From Acidimicrobiia bacterium (lineage in GTDB: Bacteria; Actinomycetota; Acidimicrobiia; IMCC26256; JAMXLJ01), in contig DASRES010000009.1 in assembly GCA_035651955.1 (NCBI GenBank), positions 1-51,132 on the forward strand: a stretch of 51,132 bases of DNA, written 5' to 3'. The notes beneath the pieces were generated by a model, which searched no databases, was not told the DNA's origin, and saw only the letters and a list, made by a program, of their open reading frames with translations. Shown here in pieces: positions 41,361 to 50,286 of this stretch; positions within the stretch are counted from its first letter, which is position 1, and each line of letters begins with the position of its first letter. A program made the position numbers and the translations under genes.

Positions 41361-42296
41361 GTGGCGGTCGTCACGATGAAGGACCTGCTCCAGGCCGGAG
41401 TCCACTTCGGCCACCAGACGAGGCGCTGGAACCCGAAGATGAAGCGGTTCATCTTCGGTGAGCGCAACGGCATCTATGTCATCGATCTCCAGCAGACGCT
41501 GGAGCGCATCGACACCGCGTACCGGTTCGTGCGCCGGACCGTCGAGGACGGCGGGACGATCCTGTTCGTCGGTACGAAGAAGCAGGCGCAGGAGCCGATC
41601 CAGCGCGAGGCCGAACGCTGCAACATGCCGTACGTCAACTTCCGTTGGCTCGGCGGCATGCTCACGAACTTCCCGACCGTGCACGCCCGCGTCGCGAAGC
41701 TGCGCGAGCTCGAGCGCACCGTGCGCAGCGGCGAGGCCGACCAGATGATCAAGAAGGAAGGCCTGCGCGTCCGTCGCGAGCTCGCGAAGCTCGAGCGCAA
41801 CCTCGGCGGGATCCGTACGCTCGAGAAGCTGCCCGACGCGATCTTCGTCATCGACACGAAGAAGGAACACATCGCGGTCACCGAGGCGAACCGGCTCGGG
41901 ATCCCTGTCGTCGCGGTGGTGGACACCAACTGCGACCCCGACGTCATCGACTACGTCATCCCCGGCAACGACGACGCGATCCGGGCCGCGAACCTGATGT
42001 GCCGAGTCGTCGCGGACGCGGTCGAAGAGGGCCATCAGCTCGCGCGCCGCAAGGGTGCACGTCCCGGCACGCGCGCCGAGGAGCCCGCGCCCGCGCGCCC
42101 CGCGCTCTCACCCGAGGAGCAGCGCCAGCGCGCCGAGCAGCAACGACGCGCCGCGGACGAGGCCGCGGCCGCGCAGCGCGTGCGCGAAGAACGTCTGCGC
42201 GCGGCGCAGACGACGAAGCGCGAGACGGAGCCGAGCGAGGAGACCGCAGGCGCGGAGACCGCGGGCGCCGCCGCGACGGAGGGATCGAATGGCTAG
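41361..42296 (+). CDS. rpsB: 30S ribosomal protein S2
   Basis: A 311-residue S2. [62 protein letters not shown] and [14 protein letters not shown] are diagnostic. The conserved core ends near residue 225; the last 85 residues are a low-complexity Ala/Arg/Glu/Gln tail. GTG 41361 follows GAGGGAGGA. The stop overlaps the tsf ATG by 8 bp. Confidence 0.96.
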   Translation: MAVVTMKDLLQAGVHFGHQTRRWNPKMKRFIFGERNGIYVIDLQQTLERIDTAYRFVRRTVEDGGTILFVGTKKQAQEPIQREAERCNMPYVNFRWLGGMLTNFPTVHARVAKLRELERTVRSGEADQMIKKEGLRVRRELAKLERNLGGIRTLEKLPDAIFVIDTKKEHIAVTEANRLGIPVVAVVDTNCDPDVIDYVIPGNDDAIRAANLMCRVVADAVEEGHQLARRKGARPGTRAEEPAPARPALSPEEQRQRAEQQRRAADEAAAAQRVREERLRAAQTTKRETEPSEETAGAETAGAAATEGSNG

Positions 42297-43134
42297 CTAC
42301 TCCGCGAAGGACGTCGCGGCGCTGCGCAAGGAGACCGGCGCCGGGATGATGGACTGCAAGAACGCGCTCGAGGCGTCGAACGGCGACGTCGAGGCGGCCA
42401 AGGACTGGCTGCGCGCCAAGGGTCTCGCCGGCGCGGGCAAGCGCGCCGGGCGCACCGCGTCGCAGGGCGCGGTGGACGTCGCCGTCGACGGCAACGTCGG
42501 CGCGATCGTCGAGCTCAACTGCGAGACCGACTTCGTCGCCAAGGGCGACGACTTCAAGAACGCGGTCGCCGGTCTGACGAAGCTCGTCGCGCAGGAGGGC
42601 GAGCACGACCTCGCCGACAAGACCTATGACGGCGAGAAGGTCGCGGACGCGATCACGCAGCTCGGCGCGCGCCTCGGTGAGAAGGTCGAGCTCGGCCGGG
42701 TTGTGCGCTACGAGACGAGCGACGGCCTGCTCGACGGCTACAAGCACACGCAGAACGAGCGCGGCGTGATCGGCGTGCTCGTGGAGCTCGGCGGCGTCGA
42801 CGCGTCGGATGCCAAGGCGCGCGAGGTCGCGCACGACATCGCGCTCCACGTTGCGAGCGCGGCGCCGCGCTACGTCACCCGTGACGAGGTCCCGGCCGAC
42901 GCCCTCGACAAGGAGCGCGCCGTCCTCGAGGAGCTCACGCGCAACGAGGGCAAGCCCGAGGACAAGATCCCGATGATCGTCGAGGGCCGGCTCAAGGGCT
43001 TCTACCAGGATTACGTGCTGACCGAGCAGGCGTTCGTGCGTGACCCGAAGACGACGATCGCGAAGCTGCTCGGGTCGCTCGGTGGTGGCGCCACCATCCG
43101 CCGCTTCGCGCGGGTCAAGATCGGCGAGGAGTAA
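42289..43134 (+). CDS. tsf: Elongation factor Ts
   Basis: A 281-residue nucleotide-exchange factor for EF-Tu. [20 protein letters not shown] opens the UBA-like domain; [17 protein letters not shown] is the strongly conserved block that contacts EF-Tu; [20 protein letters not shown] follows. ATG 42289 has a GGAGGG site and overlaps rpsB, giving coupled synthesis. Confidence 0.97.
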   Translation: MASYSAKDVAALRKETGAGMMDCKNALEASNGDVEAAKDWLRAKGLAGAGKRAGRTASQGAVDVAVDGNVGAIVELNCETDFVAKGDDFKNAVAGLTKLVAQEGEHDLADKTYDGEKVADAITQLGARLGEKVELGRVVRYETSDGLLDGYKHTQNERGVIGVLVELGGVDASDAKAREVAHDIALHVASAAPRYVTRDEVPADALDKERAVLEELTRNEGKPEDKIPMIVEGRLKGFYQDYVLTEQAFVRDPKTTIAKLLGSLGGGATIRRFARVKIGEE

Positions 43135-43193
43135 CCGAGGCGTCCGACGGGCGGCGGGCGGCGGACGGCAGCGACGACACCGGAGGAGACGGC

Positions 43194-43934
43194 GTGGCCC
43201 AGAGCCGGTTCGGACGCGTGGTGCTGAAGCTCTCCGGTGAGGCGTTCGCCGACGAGTCCGTCGGCTTCGGGATCGACGCCGCGGTCGTCCAGCGGATCGC
43301 GGAGGAGGTTGCCGCCGCACGCACCGACCTCGGCGTCGAGATCGCGATCGTCGTCGGCGGCGGGAACATCTTCCGCGGGATGAGTGGCGCGACGCGCGGC
43401 ATGGACCGTGCCCGCGCCGACTACATGGGGATGCTGGCGACGGTGATCAACGCGCTCGCGCTGCAGGACGCGCTCGAGGCGGTCGATCAGCCGACACGAG
43501 TCCAGACCGCGATCACGATGGCCCAGGTCGCCGAGCCCTACATCCCGCTGCGCGCGCTCCGGCACCTCGAGAAGGGGCGCGTCGTCGTGTTCGCGGCGGG
43601 GACCGGCAACCCGTACTTCACGACCGACACGACCGCCGCGCTGCGTGCCGCGGAGATCGGCGCGGAGGCCATCCTGAAGGGGACGCACTCGGGCGTCGAC
43701 GGCGTCTACAGCGCCGATCCCCGCCTCGATCCCGACGCCGTCAAGCTCGCGCAGGTGAGCCACTTCGAGGTCCTCAACCGCGGCCTCAAGGTGATGGACT
43801 CGACCGCGATCACGTTCTGCATGGACAACGAGCTGCCGATCATCGTCTTCGACGTCACCGCGCCCGGCAACATCCACCGCGCGCTCGTCGGCGAGCCGAT
43901 CGGTACGCTCGTCAGCTCGAGGGAGGCGTCGTGA
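43194..43934 (+). CDS. pyrH: UMP kinase
   Basis: A 246-residue amino-acid-kinase-fold enzyme making UDP from [61 protein letters not shown] and the uridine-binding region around [15 protein letters not shown] are all present. The start is GTG 43194, after a GGAGGAG site. frr follows 15 bp later, the standard order. Confidence 0.97.
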   Translation: MAQSRFGRVVLKLSGEAFADESVGFGIDAAVVQRIAEEVAAARTDLGVEIAIVVGGGNIFRGMSGATRGMDRARADYMGMLATVINALALQDALEAVDQPTRVQTAITMAQVAEPYIPLRALRHLEKGRVVVFAAGTGNPYFTTDTTAALRAAEIGAEAILKGTHSGVDGVYSADPRLDPDAVKLAQVSHFEVLNRGLKVMDSTAITFCMDNELPIIVFDVTAPGNIHRALVGEPIGTLVSSREAS

Positions 43935-43949
43935 CGCGCGAGGTGGATC

Positions 43950-44519
43950 ATGGGTGACGACGTGCGTGGCGTGGTCGTCGCCGAGACGCGTGAGAAGATG
44001 CGCAAGGCGCTCGACCACCTGCGCGACGAGTTCGCGGGCGTTCGCAGCGGTCGCGCGGTTCCCGGTCTCGTCGAGAAGCTGAAGGTCGACTACTACGGCA
44101 GCGAGGTCCCGCTGCAGCAGCTCGCGGGGTTCAGCGTCCCGGAGCCGCGCGTGCTCGTCGTCTCGCCGTACGACAAGGGCGCGATCAAGTCGATCGAGAA
44201 GGCGATCCAGGCGAGCGATCTCGGCATCAACCCGTCGAACGACGGGCAGGTGATCCGTCTGACGTTCCCGCCGCTCACCGAGGAACGCCGCAAGGAGCTC
44301 GTGAAGGTCGTCAAGCACCGTGCCGAAGAGAGCCGCGTCGCGGTGCGCAACATCCGCCGGCAGGCGCGGCACGATCTCGAGGCGTTCGAGAAGGACGGCG
44401 ACCTGAGCGAGGACGAGCTCGACCGCGCGGAGAAGGAGCTCGAGAAGCTCACGCACGAGATGGTCGGCGACATCGACGACCTCCTCGCGCGCAAGGAGCA
44501 GGAGCTGCTCGAGGTCTGA
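43950..44519 (+). CDS. frr: Ribosome recycling factor
   Basis: A 189-residue RRF that releases ribosomes with EF-G after termination. Visible: MRKALDHLRDEFAGVRSGRA, YYGSEVPLQQLAGFSVPEPR, SDLGINPSNDGQVIRLTFPP and LTEERRKELVKVVKH. Length is slightly above the usual 185, with a short extra N-terminus. An AGGTGG site precedes ATG 43950. Confidence 0.97.
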   Translation: MGDDVRGVVVAETREKMRKALDHLRDEFAGVRSGRAVPGLVEKLKVDYYGSEVPLQQLAGFSVPEPRVLVVSPYDKGAIKSIEKAIQASDLGINPSNDGQVIRLTFPPLTEERRKELVKVVKHRAEESRVAVRNIRRQARHDLEAFEKDGDLSEDELDRAEKELEKLTHEMVGDIDDLLARKEQELLEV

Positions 44520-44570
44520 GCGGCCCTGCCGGCCCCCGGTGGGAGTCCGTCGCGCGTCGGGCCCCGCCGC

Positions 44571-44576
44571 TAGCCT
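44571..44576 (+). promoter_or_regulatory. -10 element TAGCCT before cdsA
   Basis: TAGCCT is followed by 8 bases and a GTG (44585) that opens an eight-codon reading frame whose TGA overlaps the cdsA GTG. The transcript is predicted to start at or near 44585. Confidence 0.4.
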
Positions 44577-44584
44577 TTTCACCC

Positions 44585-44611
44585 GTGCCGACGAAGCCGG
44601 AGCGACCGTGA
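44585..44611 (+). CDS. Possible leader peptide coupled to cdsA (8 codons)
   Basis: GTG-CCG-ACG-AAG-CCG-GAG-CGA-CCG-TGA encodes the short peptide MPTKPERP. It starts 8 nt after the -10 and its stop overlaps the cdsA start in a GTGA pattern. It may serve to deliver ribosomes to cdsA on a leaderless mRNA; chance cannot be excluded for so short a frame. Confidence 0.25.
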   Translation: MPTKPERP

Positions 44612-46473
44612 CCGACTCGCGCGACGACGACCGCGAGGGCCCCGTCGACGACGGCGGACGGCCCGCCGACACGACCACCCCCGAGGGCGTCCGCATCATC
44701 GGTGCCGAGGAGGCCCAGGCCGCGATGGAGGCCGGGCAGGTCGGCCGCCGGCTGTCGGAGGACGACGTCCGCTACGGCGACGTCCCGCCCCGCCCGGACC
44801 CGGGCCTGCGGCCGGCCGCCCGCTTCCCGCTCCCGTCCGACGTCAGCCCGCCGACGCCCCGCGTGGCCCCCACGTCACCGGGCGAGGAGGAGGGCGAGGA
44901 GCCCCTGACCGCGGAGATCGACGAGCTCGACGACGCCGAGATCGGCGCCGCGTGGTCCGGGACCGCGTGGGCCCGTGACCGCGACGACACGGGCCGCGAC
45001 GGGGGCAGCGAGCGCGAGCGGGAGATGCCGGTGCGGCCGGCCGCGGCGGACGAGCCGCAGGAGTGGGACGCCGGCGACGACTGGGACGCCTACGCGGCCC
45101 GCACCCGTGAGGGTGGTGGCGTGTGGCGCGACGAGCCCGTCGAAGCCCAGCCGACGTTCGATGCCGGCGACGACGGCGTCGTGCGCGTCCAGGCCGACAC
45201 CACCGGCTCGATGCCGCTGCCGCACTGGACGGAACCGCCCACCGGCGAGGTGCCGCAGATCCTTCCCGAGGCCGAGCCCGTCGACCTGACCGGCGAGGAG
45301 GACCTCGACGCGTGGAACGCGCTCGCGGCGGCGGGCAGCCCGCGGTTCCGCACGGACGCCGAGGACTGGGCCGAGTCCGACTTCGACTTCGGCCAGTCGC
45401 TGCGGGGCGACGAGGAAGCGCCGCTCGGCGCGCTCGCCGACGAGGTCGACGAGGACGCGTCGTTCGAGCAGGAGGTCGCGGCCCGCCGACGGCGTCGCCG
45501 TCCCGCGGCCGCGGGCCGCGCCGAGCGCGCGGCCGGCGCCGGTGACGACGCCGCGGCGGTCCCGGCCGCTGCGGACGCGCAGACGCGTCCACAGCAGGAC
45601 CGACCGTCGCGCCGTCCGCCCACCCGCCCCCAACGACCGCCGACGGCCGCGCCTCCCGGCGCCCCCGACCTGTCCACCCGCATCGTCACGGGCATCGCGG
45701 TCGCCGTCGTCGCGCTCATCTGCCTGAAGCTCGGCCGCGGTCCGGCGACCGCGCTCGTCGCGGTGATCGTCGGCCTGTCGTGCCTCGAGCTCTACGAGGC
45801 GTTCCGCCGGGCCGGTCACCGTCCGGCGACGGTGCTCGGGCTGCTCGGGTCGATCACGATCGTGGTGGCCGCGTACAAGCGCGGCCTCAGCGCGTTCCCG
45901 GACATCGGGGTGCTCGTCGTCATCTTCACGATGCTGTGGTACGTCGCGGGCGTCGTGCGCGCGCGAGCGAACGTCAACATCGGGCTCACGCTGCTCGGGT
46001 TCGCCTACGTCGGCGGGCTCGGCGCGTTCGGCGGTCTGCTGCTCGGCTACCGCGACGGCGTCGGGATGATCCTCGGCATGGCGATCTGCGCGGTCGGCTA
46101 CGACGTCTTCGGGTATCTCGTCGGCTCACAGTTCGGGCGGACACGTGTCGCGCCCGACATCTCGCCGAACAAGACGCTGGAAGGTCTGGTCGCCGGCATG
46201 GTCGCCGCGATCGTGCTCGGTGTGATCGTCAGCGGTGTGATCGGCCTCGCGCCGTGGGACGGGAAGGTCACCTACGGACTCGCGCTCGGGGTCGTCGTCG
46301 CGGTGCTTGCCCCGCTCGGCGACCTGTGCGAGTCGATGCTGAAGCGGGACCTGGGCGTCAAGGACCTCGGATCGATCCTCCCCGGGCACGGCGGCGTCCT
46401 CGACCGCTTCGACGCGATGCTGTTCTGCCTGCCCGCTGTCTACTACCTCGTCCGGTACCTGAAGCTCGGCTGA
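44608..46473 (+). CDS. cdsA: Phosphatidate cytidylyltransferase with long disordered N-terminus
   Basis: A 621-residue integral membrane enzyme making CDP-diacylglycerol from phosphatidate and CTP. The catalytic half (about 350-621) has eight or so hydrophobic segments and the full CDS signature: SMLKRDLGVKDLGSILPGHG and VLDRFD. The first 320 residues are acidic and Pro/Gly-rich with no domain I recognise (many D-W-D-A and E-E-D-L motifs), and end in an Arg/Pro-rich stretch before the first membrane helix. Typical CdsA is only about 270-300 residues. GTG 44608 is chosen since it overlaps the leader frame; the frame stays open to 44539. Confidence 0.9.
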   Translation: MTDSRDDDREGPVDDGGRPADTTTPEGVRIIGAEEAQAAMEAGQVGRRLSEDDVRYGDVPPRPDPGLRPAARFPLPSDVSPPTPRVAPTSPGEEEGEEPLTAEIDELDDAEIGAAWSGTAWARDRDDTGRDGGSEREREMPVRPAAADEPQEWDAGDDWDAYAARTREGGGVWRDEPVEAQPTFDAGDDGVVRVQADTTGSMPLPHWTEPPTGEVPQILPEAEPVDLTGEEDLDAWNALAAAGSPRFRTDAEDWAESDFDFGQSLRGDEEAPLGALADEVDEDASFEQEVAARRRRRRPAAAGRAERAAGAGDDAAAVPAAADAQTRPQQDRPSRRPPTRPQRPPTAAPPGAPDLSTRIVTGIAVAVVALICLKLGRGPATALVAVIVGLSCLELYEAFRRAGHRPATVLGLLGSITIVVAAYKRGLSAFPDIGVLVVIFTMLWYVAGVVRARANVNIGLTLLGFAYVGGLGAFGGLLLGYRDGVGMILGMAICAVGYDVFGYLVGSQFGRTRVAPDISPNKTLEGLVAGMVAAIVLGVIVSGVIGLAPWDGKVTYGLALGVVVAVLAPLGDLCESMLKRDLGVKDLGSILPGHGGVLDRFDAMLFCLPAVYYLVRYLKLG

Positions 46474-46490
46474 CCCTGAAGGTCGGCTGA
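46458..46490 (+). repeat. Tandem duplication of the cdsA stop region
   Basis: CCTGAAGCTCGGCTGA (46458-46473) is repeated as CCTGAAGGTCGGCTGA (46475-46490), 15 of 16 identical, period 17. The first copy carries the cdsA stop. Confidence 0.75.
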
Positions 46491-46553
46491 GAGGTGCGGC
46501 ACACGGGGCCCGGGGATGTTCCTCGGGTGCACCTGCCGCGCGACGATGTCCCG

Positions 46554-47669
46554 ATGCAGGAGCGGGGAGTGGTGCTGCTCGGGTCGACGGGCTCGATCGG
46601 CACCCAGGCACTGGACGTCATCCGCGGGCACCGTGACGAGTACCGCGTCGTCGCGCTCGCGGCCGGCCGCAACCGCGAGCTGCTCGCGGCCCAGGCCGCG
46701 GAGTTCGACGTGCCGGAAGCGCTCGCCCGCACGTGCGCCGACGACCCGGCCGCGCTCGCAGAGCTCGCCGCCCATCCGGACGCCGACGTCGTCCTCAACG
46801 CGGTCGTCGGCTTCGCGGGCCTGCCCGCCACGCTGACCACCCTCGAGGCGGGGAAGCGGCTCGCGCTCGCGAACAAGGAGAGCCTCATCGCGGGCGGGCC
46901 CGTCGTGGCGAAGGCCCGCGCCGCGGGCGGCGGCGAGATCGTCCCGGTCGACTCCGAGCACTCCGCGATCTATCAGGCACTGCGCGCCGGCTCGATGCAC
47001 GAGGTGGCCCGCATCGTCCTGACGTGCAGCGGCGGCCCCTTCCGCGGTCGCACGCGCGACGAGCTGCGCGACGTCACGGTCGCGGAGGCGCTCGCGCACC
47101 CGACATGGAGCATGGGCGCCAAGATCACGATCGACAGCTCGACGCTCATGAACAAGGGCCTGGAGGTCATCGAGGCGCACGAGCTGTTCGGTGTCGACCT
47201 CGACCGCGTCGACGTCGTCGTGCACCCGCAGTCGGTCGTGCACGGCATGGTCGAGTTCACCGACGGGGCGACGATCGCCCAGCTGTCGATGCCCGACATG
47301 CGGTTGCCGATCGGCCTCGCGCTCGGCGCGCCCCACCGGCTCGACCGTCCGTTCGGTGCGATCGACTGGACGACGCTCGGCTCGCTGACGTTCGAGTCAC
47401 CGGACCTCGACGCGTTCCCCTGCCTGCGTCTCGCGTACGAGGCGGGACGGGCCGGCGGGGGCGCGACGGCGACACTGAACGGCGCGAACGAGGTCGCGGT
47501 CGCGGCCTTCCTGGACGGCACCATCGCGTGGTCGGCGATCGCGGAGGTCGTCGACGAGGTGCTCCAGCACGGCGCCGGGAACGTCGATGACGTGGAGGAC
47601 GTTCTCGAAGCCGATCGGCTGGCGCGCTCCCGCGCGGCCGCGGCCGTCCAGCGGAGGAGCGCCGCGTGA
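46554..47669 (+). CDS. dxr: 1-deoxy-D-xylulose 5-phosphate reductoisomerase
   Basis: A 371-residue enzyme of the MEP isoprenoid pathway, using NADPH to form 2-C-methyl-D-erythritol 4-phosphate. VVLLGSTGSIGTQALDV is the NADPH loop; LANKESLIAGG, VPVDSEHSAIYQ (metal ligands), SMGAKITIDSSTLMNKGLE and VHPQSVVHGMVEF are diagnostic. ATG 46554 puts the Rossmann motif at the usual distance; GTG 46494 would add 20 non-conserved residues. Its stop overlaps the GTG of rseP. Confidence 0.95.
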   Translation: MQERGVVLLGSTGSIGTQALDVIRGHRDEYRVVALAAGRNRELLAAQAAEFDVPEALARTCADDPAALAELAAHPDADVVLNAVVGFAGLPATLTTLEAGKRLALANKESLIAGGPVVAKARAAGGGEIVPVDSEHSAIYQALRAGSMHEVARIVLTCSGGPFRGRTRDELRDVTVAEALAHPTWSMGAKITIDSSTLMNKGLEVIEAHELFGVDLDRVDVVVHPQSVVHGMVEFTDGATIAQLSMPDMRLPIGLALGAPHRLDRPFGAIDWTTLGSLTFESPDLDAFPCLRLAYEAGRAGGGATATLNGANEVAVAAFLDGTIAWSAIAEVVDEVLQHGAGNVDDVEDVLEADRLARSRAAAAVQRRSAA

Positions 47670-48970
47670 AGGATCCGTTCGCCGAGGTCGACGTCAAGCC
47701 GGCCCGGACCGCGACGATCGCCGCCGTCGTCGTCGCGGGTGCGATCGTCGCCGCGATCGTCGAGCCCCGGGTGACCGCGACGATCGCGGTGATCGTCTCG
47801 TTCTTCGTGATGATCATGCTCCACGAGCTCGGCCACTTCGTCATGGCCAAGCGCTCCGGCATGAAGGTCACCGAGTTCTTCGTCGGCTTCGGGCCACGCC
47901 TGTGGTCGGTGAAGAAGGGCGAGACCGAGTACGGGCTGAAGGCGATCGTCGCGGGCGGCTACTGCCGGATCATCGGCATGAACAACCTCGACCCCGTCGA
48001 GCCCGGCGACGAGGACCGCGCCTACAGCGCGAAGCCGTTCCACCAGCAGCTCGGCGTGGCGGTGGCCGGCTCGACCGTCCACTTCATCATCGCGATCGTC
48101 TTGATGTTCTTCGTGCTGTGGCAGGCGGGGAACCCGAACTCGCCGAAGGTGCAGCCGGTCTTCGACACCGTGAGCAGCGGGCTGCCGGCCGCGAACGCAG
48201 GCCTCCGCGCCGGGGACCGCGTCCTGTCCATCGACGGGCGGCGCGTCACGTCGTGGGAGCAGGTCCGCAAGACGGTCGAAGGCAGTGCCGGCGTCCCGCT
48301 CCGGATCACGGTCGAGCGCGACGGCACGACCCGCACGTTCACCGTGACGCCGCGGGTCAACCAAGACCTTCCCGGCCATCAGGGCCAGCTCGGCGTGAGC
48401 GCGAAGGTCGTGCTCGAGCCGCTGTCCCTGCCGTCGTCGGTCACGCACGCGTTCACCGAGACCTACGACACGGCGAAGCTCTCGGTGGGCGCGCTCGGCA
48501 AGATCTTCTCGCCGTCCGGCGTGCGCGCGTACACCGACAACCTGACCGGCAATCATCACGTGTCGTCGTCGAGCGGCGGCACGACGAGCAACGCGCCGGC
48601 GACGGGCACCGGCAACGGCTCGAGCAGCAGCGGGAACAGCGACGACAGCGTCCGGTTCATCTCACCGCTCGGCTTCTTCCGCCTCGCGGGCCAGGCCGTG
48701 CAGGTCGGCTGGGTGAGCGTCTTCCTGCTGCTCATCGTCATCAACGTGTTCGTCGGCGTCTTCAACATGGTGCCGTTGCCGCCGTTCGACGGCGGGCTCG
48801 TCGCGATCGCGATCTACGAGAAGGTCGCGTCGATGGTGCGCCGCAAGCGCGTGCAGGTCGACATGCGCAAGCTCATACCGGTGACCGCGGTCGTGGTTGC
48901 GGTGCTGCTGTTCATCGGCGTCTCCGCGCTCTTCCTCGACATCGTGCGTCCGCAGCAGAACCCGTTCTGA
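47666..48970 (+). CDS. rseP: Site-2 protease (RseP/RasP family)
   Basis: A 434-residue intramembrane zinc metalloprotease that cleaves membrane-bound regulators such as anti-sigma factors. The HELGH motif is at 53-57 in the second hydrophobic segment; GGYCRIIGM follows; a PDZ domain (about 170-225, SGLPAANAGLRAGDRVLSI) precedes the third-ligand motif NMVPLPPFDGG. A Ser/Gly/Asn-rich loop (about 293-330) is an unusual low-complexity insertion. GTG 47666 overlaps dxr; the order dxr-rseP-ispG is standard in actinobacteria. Confidence 0.95.
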   Translation: MKDPFAEVDVKPARTATIAAVVVAGAIVAAIVEPRVTATIAVIVSFFVMIMLHELGHFVMAKRSGMKVTEFFVGFGPRLWSVKKGETEYGLKAIVAGGYCRIIGMNNLDPVEPGDEDRAYSAKPFHQQLGVAVAGSTVHFIIAIVLMFFVLWQAGNPNSPKVQPVFDTVSSGLPAANAGLRAGDRVLSIDGRRVTSWEQVRKTVEGSAGVPLRITVERDGTTRTFTVTPRVNQDLPGHQGQLGVSAKVVLEPLSLPSSVTHAFTETYDTAKLSVGALGKIFSPSGVRAYTDNLTGNHHVSSSSGGTTSNAPATGTGNGSSSSGNSDDSVRFISPLGFFRLAGQAVQVGWVSVFLLLIVINVFVGVFNMVPLPPFDGGLVAIAIYEKVASMVRRKRVQVDMRKLIPVTAVVVAVLLFIGVSALFLDIVRPQQNPF

Positions 48971-49024
48971 CGCGCGCGTGTTGATCCCGGTCGCTCGGCT
49001 CGTCCAACGGCGCACCACGACCCG

Positions 49025-49049
49025 GTACCTCGACGGTCTCGAGCGGTAC
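49025..49049 (+). terminator. Hairpin between rseP and ispG
   Basis: GTACCTCGA (49025-49033) pairs with TCGAGCGGTAC (49039-49049) through one bulged base around a 5-nt loop. It has no T-run, so a terminator role is tentative. It lies just upstream of the ispG -10. Confidence 0.3.
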
Positions 49050-49058
49050 GTCCGGTCG

Positions 49059-49064
49059 TAGGCT
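49059..49064 (+). promoter_or_regulatory. -10 element TAGGCT of ispG
   Basis: TAGGCT is followed by seven bases and ATG 49072, the arrangement expected for a leaderless mRNA; no ribosome site precedes the ATG. Confidence 0.55.
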
Positions 49065-49071
49065 GGGCCCG

Positions 49072-50280
49072 ATGCTCGCACGCCGCCCGACCCGTCAGGT
49101 GCACGTCGGCCGCGTCGCCATCGGCGGCGGGGCGCCGATCTCCGTGCAGTCCATGACGACCACGAAGACCGCCGACGTCGACGGCACGCTCGCGCAGATC
49201 TACGCGCTCGCCGCCGCGGGTGCGGACATCGTCCGGTGCACCTGCAACGAGGAGGAGGCGGCCGAGGGGCTGGCGCAGATCGTGCCGCGATCGCCCGTCC
49301 CGCTCGTGGCCGACATCCACTTCCAGCACAAGCTCGCGCTCGCCGCGATGGAAGCCGGGGTGCAGGCACTGCGGCTCAACCCGGGGAACATCCGCAAGCC
49401 GGAGCAGATCAAGCTCGTCGCCCGCGAGGCGAAGGACCGCGGGCTGCCCATCCGGATCGGCGTCAACGCGGGCAGCCTCGATCCCGACATCGCGAAGCGC
49501 CACGGCGGCGCGACCCCGGAAGCGCTCGTCGCGTCGGCGATGCGCGAGCTCGACTACTTCCGCGAGGTCGACTTCGAGGACGTGAAGATCTCGGTGAAGG
49601 CGTCGAGCGTCCCGGTGATGATCGACGCGTACCGGCTCCTCGCCGACACCGTCGACCACCCGCTGCACCTCGGTGTCACCGAGGCCGGCCCGCCGCCCGG
49701 TGGCCTCGTGAAGTCGACGGCCGGCATCGGCACGTTGCTCGCCGAGGGCATCGGCGACACGATCCGCTACTCGCTCACGGCCGACCCGGTCGAGGAGGCG
49801 CGCGCGGGTCGCATGCTCCTCGAGGCGCTCGGTCTGCGCGAGCGGAAGGGCCTCGATCTCATCGCGTGCCCGAGTTGCGGTCGCGCCGACGTCGACGTGA
49901 TCAAGCTCGCCAACGACGCGCAGGCCGCACTGTCCGAGCGAGACATCCCGTTGCAGGTCGCGGTGATGGGCTGCGTCGTGAACGGTCCGGGCGAGGCGGC
50001 CGGCGCCGACCTCGGCATCGCGGGCGGTCGCGGCAAGGGGCATCTGTTCGTCAAGGGCAAGATGATCCGGGTCGTGCGCGAGGCCGACATGATCGACGCG
50101 CTCGTCGAGGAAGCCGAGCGGATCATGGAGGAAGGCGTCGACGCGCGACTCGCGGCCGCTGACGAGGACGCGGCGCGCGAAGCGGCGCGCGACCGCGACG
50201 AGCTGCTCCAGATCCAGGGCACGGACGCGAACCACGCGGGCGAGCGCATCGACCGCATCCGCGAGATCACGGACTCATAG
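49072..50280 (+). CDS. ispG: 4-hydroxy-3-methylbut-2-en-1-yl diphosphate synthase
   Basis: A 402-residue iron-sulfur enzyme of the MEP pathway (GcpE). The TIM-barrel part opens VGRVAIGGGAPISVQSMTTT and continues VADIHFQHKLALAAMEAG and LRLNPGNI; the 4Fe-4S ligands are in IACPSCGR and MGCVVNGPGEA. The last 40 residues are a charged extension. With dxr three genes earlier, two MEP steps are encoded together. It converges with gatD, 6 bp apart. Confidence 0.96.
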   Translation: MLARRPTRQVHVGRVAIGGGAPISVQSMTTTKTADVDGTLAQIYALAAAGADIVRCTCNEEEAAEGLAQIVPRSPVPLVADIHFQHKLALAAMEAGVQALRLNPGNIRKPEQIKLVAREAKDRGLPIRIGVNAGSLDPDIAKRHGGATPEALVASAMRELDYFREVDFEDVKISVKASSVPVMIDAYRLLADTVDHPLHLGVTEAGPPPGGLVKSTAGIGTLLAEGIGDTIRYSLTADPVEEARAGRMLLEALGLRERKGLDLIACPSCGRADVDVIKLANDAQAALSERDIPLQVAVMGCVVNGPGEAAGADLGIAGGRGKGHLFVKGKMIRVVREADMIDALVEEAERIMEEGVDARLAAADEDAAREAARDRDELLQIQGTDANHAGERIDRIREITDS

Positions 50281-50286
50281 TCGCGT

